52,437 nucleotides of DNA. Source: a virus. The position numbers were made by a program, and so were the translations under genes. Positions 47,161 through 52,437 of the stretch are shown here, piece by piece. Below the pieces are notes generated by a model. That model was not told where the DNA came from. It saw nothing but the letters and a program-made list of their open reading frames with translations, and made no database searches. The stretch covers positions 1-52,437 of IMG/VR virus record IMGVR_UViG_3300032242_002237, one strand, 5' to 3'. Position 1 is the first letter of the stretch; the number at the start of each line of letters is the position of its first letter.

Positions 47161-48155
47161 AATCCAAAGACTTCATTGGCACCAGCGAAGTATTCCTAGA
47201 CATGGACGGTGTGCTGGCTGACTTCTTTACTGAGTATGCCAAACTGGCCGGCATCGAGTCCGGCAACTACAGAGACATTCCGCCTGCCAAGGTCGACCCT
47301 ACCTTGGACAAGATGATAGGCACTGACTTTTTCAATCGCTTGCCTGTGTGCAACAATGCCGAGCAAGTGGTCAGCACCAGCGTGAAGATATTTGGTCACT
47401 ACAACATCTGCTCCAGTCCCCTGCGTGGCGACTTCAAGAACAGCGAGCAATGGAAAAAGGTCTGGATCGAACGCAACCTGTCACCTGCACCTGCTCGTAT
47501 CTTGATCACACCCAACAAGGCCAAGTATGCCAAACAGCCCGACGGTACTCCCAACATCCTGGTAGACGATCGTGGCAGCAACATCACTGCCTGGGAAGCC
47601 GCAGGTGGCATTGGTATCAAGTACCAAGCAGACGAGAACAGCATCAGCGACCTGCTGAACGGATTCAAACGTGCCATGTCTATCCTGGCCAAAGAAAAAC
47701 CACATGAGCCACAAAAGCTACAGAGCCTGGATCGAGGCAAGATGATTGCTGTGCAAAGCAGTGGCGACCAGGATGAAGAGCCACATCAGCCCTTGAAAGA
47801 AGGCATTGAAGGCAACCAAGAACTGGTCAGCAATTTCATACGCTGGGTCTACAAGAAACTGCACATCAATCTGCCCATGCCCAAGATACAGTTTGCAGAC
47901 AAGAAAGAAAGCGACCATCAGGACCGCACCGGCTACTACAATCCTGCCACGCATGTGATGTGGATCTATACCGGCAACAGGAACCTGGTAGACATCCTGC
48001 GCACAGTGGCACATGAGCTCACACATCACAAGCAACGCGAAGAAAACACAGAAATAAACACAGCCAAACTGAGCAAGATCGAAAGCCAGGCCGACATGGC
48101 CGCTGGCATGTTGATGAAGCTGTGGATCAAGAAACACCCGGAGATCGTGCAATGA
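47157..48155 (+). CDS. HAD-type phosphatase/5'-nucleotidase fused to a zinc metallopeptidase-like domain
   Basis: 332 residues, two domains. HAD domain about 11-180: D15-M-D17-G (nucleophile and acid), N133-x-x-V-D137-D138, resembling 5'(3')-deoxyribonucleotidases. Metallopeptidase-like domain about 220-332: H286-E287-L-T-H290 with E309 (KIESQAD) as third-ligand candidate. A charged linker (about 180-218) includes LKE215|G, a possible prohead-protease site. N-terminus MKSKDFIGTS resembles the targeting pattern with D for E. Possibly two activities delivered as one chain. Confidence 0.75.
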   Translation: MKSKDFIGTSEVFLDMDGVLADFFTEYAKLAGIESGNYRDIPPAKVDPTLDKMIGTDFFNRLPVCNNAEQVVSTSVKIFGHYNICSSPLRGDFKNSEQWKKVWIERNLSPAPARILITPNKAKYAKQPDGTPNILVDDRGSNITAWEAAGGIGIKYQADENSISDLLNGFKRAMSILAKEKPHEPQKLQSLDRGKMIAVQSSGDQDEEPHQPLKEGIEGNQELVSNFIRWVYKKLHINLPMPKIQFADKKESDHQDRTGYYNPATHVMWIYTGNRNLVDILRTVAHELTHHKQREENTEINTAKLSKIESQADMAAGMLMKLWIKKHPEIVQ

Positions 48156-49477
48156 GAGCCAAGGACTACGAGATCCGCAACCACCCCAAGCTGGATCAAC
48201 TGCTGTTCCAGCTGTGTGAAGAACTGATAGCTGCCAAGAAAAAAGACTTTGAATTCTATGGCATGGTGGCAGCTGGTGTGCTGGATCCAGACAATCGTTT
48301 TGTGATTGGCATCAATCGACCCACAGCAGATGGACACCGTAGCCATGCTGAACGTGTGGCCATCTATCGCTACAAAGAACTGTACGGCGACATCCCCGAA
48401 GGCAGCATACTGTTGACCACGCTGAGTCCCTGCAACGAGCAAGAGGGTTACATGGCCAAAGAAAGATTTGGCTACAGTTGCACACAGCTGATCAATGACA
48501 GCAACCTGCACAAGGTCTACTGTGGTTATGAAGACCCCACACAGCACGAGGATCTAGACAGAGATTTCACACTTGAAGAAACCAGCAACCAACATGTGCG
48601 AGATCTCTGCAAGCAGTTTGCTGACACGTTTCTCAATAACGACCAACAGCTGGGCGAAGGCATTGGCCGACACTTGGCTGCAGGCGCATTGGCCGCTGGC
48701 ATGGCATTTGGTGGCGCAGGTGCCAAGGCCGCAGATACCAACAAGTACCAGGATGATCCTATCATGGCCGTGGTACAACAAAAAGAACAAAGCAAGCTGG
48801 ACCAGGATCGACTGGAACAGATCATACAGCGCATAGAACACGAACGCAAGTTATCTCAAGCAGAAACACCTGCTCCTCAAGCCGCACAGTCAGTGCCGGT
48901 TCCTCCACAGCGAGACATCAAGCCCAGCGGACTAGGACCAATCAGCCGGGTGTTGCCCAAGGCCACAGTGAAGAAAGCCGAGGCCAAACCTCGTGTGTAT
49001 CATCCTGTGACCAGTTCGCCATTGGAGATTGGCCTCCACAACGCCGCAGTCAAGGCCGGTATCAAGGGTGCAGAACTGTTTGCCTTGATGGGGCAGTGCT
49101 TTCACGAAAGCGCCAAGTTTTCTACCACACAGGAATTTGCTTCAGGCGAAGCCTATGAAGGTCGCAAGGATCTGGGCAACGTCCAACCCGGAGATGGCAC
49201 ACGTTACAAAGGGCGTGGCCTGATCATGCTGACTGGTCGTTCCAACTATGCACAGGCCGGCAAAGATCTGCACATAGATCTAGTCAAGCATCCAGAGCTG
49301 GCTGCCAGGCCCGATGTGGCCATCAAGATCAGCCTGTGGTACTGGAAGCACAAGGTACAGCCACGTGTGAGCAACTTTGGTGATGCACGTGCCGTGACCA
49401 AAACAATCAATCCTGCGCTCAAGCACTTGGATCGTCGCAAGGAAGCCACGCAGAGTTTCAAGGTAGCCAGTAAATGA
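48152..49477 (+). CDS. Cytidine-deaminase-like domain fused to a GH19 chitinase/lysozyme domain
   Basis: 441 residues from ATG 48152 (ATGA overlap). Deaminase-like domain about 10-160: H65-A-E67 and P93-C94; the second zinc Cys is probably C110, after a ~13-residue insertion in the usual PCxxC. LGE169|G, then an uncharged Ala/Gly stretch (173-193) like a membrane anchor. Helical linker (about 200-240). GH19 domain about 290-440: CFHE319SAKF, E328/E333/E336, YKGRGLIMLTGRSNY. GH19 cleaves peptidoglycan or chitin. N-terminus MRAKDYEIRN is a weaker targeting-type match. I know of no standard family with this fusion. Confidence 0.8.
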   Translation: MRAKDYEIRNHPKLDQLLFQLCEELIAAKKKDFEFYGMVAAGVLDPDNRFVIGINRPTADGHRSHAERVAIYRYKELYGDIPEGSILLTTLSPCNEQEGYMAKERFGYSCTQLINDSNLHKVYCGYEDPTQHEDLDRDFTLEETSNQHVRDLCKQFADTFLNNDQQLGEGIGRHLAAGALAAGMAFGGAGAKAADTNKYQDDPIMAVVQQKEQSKLDQDRLEQIIQRIEHERKLSQAETPAPQAAQSVPVPPQRDIKPSGLGPISRVLPKATVKKAEAKPRVYHPVTSSPLEIGLHNAAVKAGIKGAELFALMGQCFHESAKFSTTQEFASGEAYEGRKDLGNVQPGDGTRYKGRGLIMLTGRSNYAQAGKDLHIDLVKHPELAARPDVAIKISLWYWKHKVQPRVSNFGDARAVTKTINPALKHLDRRKEATQSFKVASK

Positions 49478-50436
49478 AAATAAAAGAAATCATTTCTGAA
49501 GCCTTTGATCAGCCCTACAAGGGCAAGTGGGAAAAGAGTGATTACGGTGACGTTGATCTAAACGTAAAATTACCCGACGGCACACCACTCAGCATCATGT
49601 TCAACGTTGAACACTTCAATCCGGAATATGACGGAGAAAGCAAGGAAGTGGTACAAGTTGAGTTTTATAGAAACAACAGCCAAGACGTCACCGGCGAGGG
49701 CGATGCACAGCGTATCTTTGCCACGGTGCTAGATGCCATACAAAAATACATTAAAAAATACAAACCCGAACAACTGAGTTTCTCAGCCAGCAAATCACTG
49801 GACATGGACGCGGACGATGTTGAACGGTTCAATCCAGAAAGCCGTGCCAAATTGTACACTAGACTGGTACAACGATATGCTGGTGTCTTGGGCTATCAGG
49901 CCCAGGTTGATGATAATGGCGATGTGGTCATATATCAACTCACACGATTAAAGCAAGGTGTAGCGGAAGGTACCGGCGGTATAGATTTTGACATGCATTT
50001 TGATGACGAAACTGGATCGTTTGCTAAATTGACTGCACGAGCGCACGGTCGTGTGTTAGGGTTTGTTAAATTCTTTGTAGACGGCGACACATTGATTGCA
50101 GACAAATTAGAAGTAGATGAACGCTATCGTGGCCAAGGTATTGCCGCGGCAATGTACGACTATGCCAAATCGCAAGGTTACACCGTGGAAAAAAGCGATG
50201 ACCTAACTCCCGACGGCGAACATTTTTGGAGTAAAAATCGCGGTGATAGATCTGTGTGGGAAAACTTTGCTGATGGTCGGCATCCTGAAGACAAAGGCGA
50301 TTCAAAACGCCATCATGTGCCTACCAAGGCCAGCGTGAGCAGTCTACGCAAATTTGCAAAAAATCATTCAGGCCGTGCCGCACAACTGGCACACTGGATG
50401 GCCAACATGAAATCAGGCAGGGCCAAGAAAAAATGA
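49474..50436 (+). CDS. Two-domain protein with GNAT acetyltransferase domain and capsid-targeting-like N-terminus
   Basis: 320 residues. MKIKEIISE9|A is an excellent match to the T4 capsid-targeting peptide and its cleavage site. Domain 1 (about 12-158) is alpha/beta and unrecognised. VAE165|G is a possible internal cut. Domain 2 (about 168-265) is GNAT-like, with V-D-E-R-Y-R-G-Q-G-I-A-A-A (214-226) as the acetyl-CoA loop. The basic C-terminus (about 280-320) may bind DNA. Codon use is somewhat A/T-richer than its neighbours in places. ATGA overlaps on both sides. Confidence 0.8.
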   Translation: MKIKEIISEAFDQPYKGKWEKSDYGDVDLNVKLPDGTPLSIMFNVEHFNPEYDGESKEVVQVEFYRNNSQDVTGEGDAQRIFATVLDAIQKYIKKYKPEQLSFSASKSLDMDADDVERFNPESRAKLYTRLVQRYAGVLGYQAQVDDNGDVVIYQLTRLKQGVAEGTGGIDFDMHFDDETGSFAKLTARAHGRVLGFVKFFVDGDTLIADKLEVDERYRGQGIAAAMYDYAKSQGYTVEKSDDLTPDGEHFWSKNRGDRSVWENFADGRHPEDKGDSKRHHVPTKASVSSLRKFAKNHSGRAAQLAHWMANMKSGRAKKK

Positions 50437-51095
50437 AAATCTTGGAGATCATAGCAGAATCAGTACATGACAACTTGGTATACCATGCTACCACTTTGCA
50501 AGGACTGCAAGGCATGATCAAGTCAGGACAGATATTGCCCAGCGGCGAAAAGACCGCGCATGGCTGGGGCGGTGGCGGCATTGGTGACCACGGGTCTATC
50601 AGTCTCACTAGAGACCGCAACTATTTTCCATTTGACTTCACTGACGTACAGATTACATTGGATCGTGATGCTTTGGCCAACAACATCAAGATCCGTCCGC
50701 ACAATTTTGGTGGGCGATACGAAGCCGAGGAGCGTGTGGACCGTGCTGTGCCTTTCACCAGTCGGTATGTCAAGCAAGTGAGTTTCCGCAATGATCCTCC
50801 CAGTCGTTCCATGCAAGCAGAATTGAAAAAATTAGGAATCTCTGTACAACAATATCGTGAACTGCCACCAGTGAATCGACAGTACGACTATAGCATCAAT
50901 CCCAAAGACCATGGCGACCAAAAATTAGACTGGCGCATTGAAGACAACAACGGCACCAGCTGGAAACGGTTGACTGACATGACAGCTAGCGAAGCACAGT
51001 CAGTGTTGGACGATTACGAGATGCGCATGAAGCCTGCGGCACAGCGAGACAACCCTGACTATCCCAAGCGTTATCGATTGGTGCAAGACAAATAA
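50433..51095 (+). CDS. ADP-ribosyltransferase-like protein with capsid-targeting-like N-terminus
   Basis: 220 residues. MKILEIIAE9|S is a very close match to the T4 targeting peptide. The body fits an ADP-ribosyltransferase-like fold: VYHATTLQGLQGMIKSGQI (Y17-H18), ISLTRDRNYF (56-65) and E97-A-E99-E100 with RAVPFTSRYVKQVSF after it, matching Y/H, S/T and E-x-E positions. T4 packages and injects an ADP-ribosyltransferase (Alt) that modifies host RNA polymerase, which makes the analogy attractive. The fold assignment is by pattern only; another NAD- or RNA-linked activity is possible. Confidence 0.6.
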   Translation: MKILEIIAESVHDNLVYHATTLQGLQGMIKSGQILPSGEKTAHGWGGGGIGDHGSISLTRDRNYFPFDFTDVQITLDRDALANNIKIRPHNFGGRYEAEERVDRAVPFTSRYVKQVSFRNDPPSRSMQAELKKLGISVQQYRELPPVNRQYDYSINPKDHGDQKLDWRIEDNNGTSWKRLTDMTASEAQSVLDDYEMRMKPAAQRDNPDYPKRYRLVQDK

Positions 51096-51115
51096 CAAAA
51101 GAAAGAACAATCATC

Positions 51116-51556
51116 ATGAGTGAAAAGTTTGAAAGCGATACATTATTCAGCCACGTCAAACACAACGAAGGCGAGTTCAAGGGCGGAGGTCTGCGTGACT
51201 TCTTCTTGTACAAGGACCTGGGTGTGGCGGAAGCAACCAAAGGACGCATACTGGCACATGTCACAAAGGCCAATCTACCTCCAGAAGGTTCAGGCGGCAC
51301 AGGCTGGCACTATCATGTGGCTGAGTTCCAGATTGTGTACATGCTCAAGGGCTGGGCCCGGTTCATGTATGAAGACAAGATACACTTGGTAGAAGCCGGT
51401 GACTGTGTGCAACAGCGTCCAGGCATTGTACACTATCTCTATGACTATTCACCAGACATGGAGTATCTAGAGATCATCACACCAGTGGACTATGGTACCA
51501 TACCCGCCGAAGGTCCTTGCGACATACCCGATCCAACTCCGTGGTCTGAAAAATGA
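51116..51556 (+). CDS. Single-domain cupin
   Basis: 146 residues. H65-x-H67 (GWHYHVAEFQIVYMLKGWARFMYED), Q72 and H106 (PGIVHYLYDYS) match the cupin metal-binding set with Gln in place of the usual Glu. Single cupins can be small-molecule enzymes or sensors; function not predictable. It has a separate ribosome site 20 bases after the preceding gene and is coupled to the hydrolase by an ATGA overlap. Confidence 0.8.
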   Translation: MSEKFESDTLFSHVKHNEGEFKGGGLRDFFLYKDLGVAEATKGRILAHVTKANLPPEGSGGTGWHYHVAEFQIVYMLKGWARFMYEDKIHLVEAGDCVQQRPGIVHYLYDYSPDMEYLEIITPVDYGTIPAEGPCDIPDPTPWSEK

Positions 51557-52140
51557 TATTGGTATATATACACGGCGCCAGCGCCACCAGCGAAAGCTTC
51601 AACTACATACGTGGCAAGCTCAAAGGCCGTGATGTGGTTGTGAACTATGACAGCCGCAACGGCTTTGAAAACAACCTGGCTGACATGAAGAAACAGTTGG
51701 CTGACCTAGACCACATGTTCTTTGTGGCACACAGCCTGGGCGGTGTGTATGCCCTGCACATAGCCAATGCCATGCCTGACCAAGTGTTGGGTGCTGTGAC
51801 CTTGAGCACACCCTATGGTGGTGCTGAAGTGGCTGAAGTGGTCAAATACTTCCTGCCATTCAGTCGGTTGATGCGTGACATTGGTCCCACATCATGGGCC
51901 ATGAAGCAGGCAGACAGCATCAAGATACAGCATCCTTGGACCAACGTGGTCACGGTGAAAGGACAAAGTCCGTTCATGGTCGAACCCAATGATGGTGTGG
52001 TTACCATTGCCAGCCAGCGTCATCACAAAGACATGGAACTGATAGACGTTGATTACAACCACTACGAAGTGGTGCTCAATGATCAAGTTGTTGGTATCAT
52101 CAAGAACCGAATAAATACTCTAATTACAGGAAACAACTGA
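51553..52140 (+). CDS. Alpha/beta hydrolase (lipase/esterase-like)
   Basis: 195 residues. Oxyanion H7-G8 (VYIHGASA), nucleophile elbow A-H-S61-L-G-G (59-64), a late Asp (VEPNDGVVTIAS) and His (NHYEVV) form a complete triad in the right order. Short form resembling small lipases or acyl-hydrolases. No signal peptide, so it acts in the cytoplasm or is injected. Starts in an ATGA overlap with the cupin gene. Confidence 0.85.
   Translation: MILVYIHGASATSESFNYIRGKLKGRDVVVNYDSRNGFENNLADMKKQLADLDHMFFVAHSLGGVYALHIANAMPDQVLGAVTLSTPYGGAEVAEVVKYFLPFSRLMRDIGPTSWAMKQADSIKIQHPWTNVVTVKGQSPFMVEPNDGVVTIASQRHHKDMELIDVDYNHYEVVLNDQVVGIIKNRINTLITGNN
52110..52119 (+). promoter_or_regulatory. Late-like promoter AATAAATACT
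   Basis: TAAATACT lies inside the 3' end of the hydrolase gene, 22 bases before the ATG at 52142, with an AGGAAA ribosome-like site between. Confidence 0.55.
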
Positions 52141-52141
52141 C

Positions 52142-52437
52142 ATGCGCTATCACGAACTTATTAACGAGTCACGCACACTGGGCGGTTTTGCCGTCAAACC
52201 AGTGAACGTGGAACAAAACGAACCAGAAGTAGATGAAGCCATTGGCCTCAATGCTCCACAACGCAGAGTCAGCCGCGACGAGTTGCAAAGCTACGCTGAT
52301 CGCATCAAGACCGGTACCAAGACCAAACGAGACAAGTTTGAACCTATCATCCATGGATCCAACATCAAGGCCATCACCCGAGACGACGGGACCGAATGGG
52401 ACCTTGACGATCTAGCCAAACAGATTACCACACGCCC
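52142..52437 (+). CDS. N-terminal part of a protein with capsid-targeting-like start (cut by window edge)
   Basis: 98 residues are visible and the frame is open at the right edge. It begins MRYHELINE9|S, a close match to the T4 targeting peptide and cleavage site. A second candidate site is VDE32|A, followed by AIG. The rest is charged and helical (RVSRDELQSYADRIKTGTKTKRDKFEPII). No function can be given from this part. Confidence 0.75.
   Translation, partial: MRYHELINESRTLGGFAVKPVNVEQNEPEVDEAIGLNAPQRRVSRDELQSYADRIKTGTKTKRDKFEPIIHGSNIKAITRDDGTEWDLDDLAKQITTR

Noticed and set aside
1-52437. The window as a bacterial chromosome segment or island
   Set aside because: Gene density, T4-late-like elements, fibre and spike genes, and targeting-type N-termini favour a phage. 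It cannot be fully excluded because no capsid, portal or terminase gene lies in the window.

Overview
What this is. The window reads as part of a large T4-like (myovirus-type) phage genome from an aquatic Gram-negative host. There is no terminase, portal or major capsid gene here, so this assignment is an inference. It rests on: dense gene packing with ATGA/TGATG overlaps; a pectate-lyase-type tail spike and two other fibre-like proteins; class I ribonucleotide reductase followed by glutaredoxin; phage-type extras (bS21, Hsp20, ClpP, SprT, UV endonuclease, SleB hydrolase); T4-late-promoter-like TAAATA elements; and many proteins starting with a T4-like capsid-targeting peptide. Lipoproteins, CsgG/CsgF, an entericidin-like peptide and a phasin-like protein point to a proteobacterial host. 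A betaproteobacterium is a guess. No tRNA, rRNA, CRISPR array or insertion sequence was seen. Layout. 1-5.0 kb: conserved phage genes, including a ligase-like protein and probable virion/core proteins. 5.0-8.6 kb: iscU-iscA, a PD-(D/E)XK nuclease and a tail spike. 8.6-12.6 kb: nrdA-nrdB-glutaredoxin and an Sm-like protein. 12.7-17.1 kb: a large structural protein, a SleB hydrolase with a holin candidate, and a metallopeptidase-like protein. 17.1-19.9 kb: small genes facing away from a repeat-rich control region at 18.3-18.5 kb. 19.9-26.9 kb: structural and coiled-coil membrane proteins, then clpX, rpsU, hsp20, clpS and an exonuclease. 26.9-34.9 kb: a curli-like secretion and fibre operon (csgF, csgG-SH3, two curlin-repeat proteins, a FecR-domain protein) ending in a CHASE2 adenylate cyclase. 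34.9-37.2 kb: a minus-strand island of membrane proteins. 37.3-40.4 kb: methyltransferase-like protein, fibre and UV endonuclease. 40.5-45.5 kb: histone-like and phasin-like proteins, a string of small secreted or lipid-anchored proteins, SprT and ClpP. 45.5-52.4 kb: a tightly overlapping run of enzyme-like proteins (nucleotidyltransferase, HAD-metallopeptidase, deaminase-GH19, GNAT, ADP-ribosyltransferase-like, cupin, alpha/beta hydrolase). How it may work together. Two systems stand out. First, many proteins begin M-[K/R]-x-x-[E/D]-hydrophobic. In several, residue 9 is Glu followed by Ser/Ala, as in the T4 capsid-targeting peptide cut by the prohead protease, and several carry a second h-x-E|G/A site between domains. 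This suggests a set of enzymes packaged in the capsid and injected with the DNA. Second, the curli-like operon encodes an outer-membrane secretion channel plus its own amyloid-like substrates and a cyclic-nucleotide enzyme. That is unusual equipment for a phage and could remodel the infected cell surface or its signalling. Two promoter classes recur: host-like TTGACA-17/18-TATAAT in front of small accessory genes, and NTAAATAC in front of structural genes. Members of both classes place the start codon at or next to the expected transcription start, predicting leaderless mRNAs.
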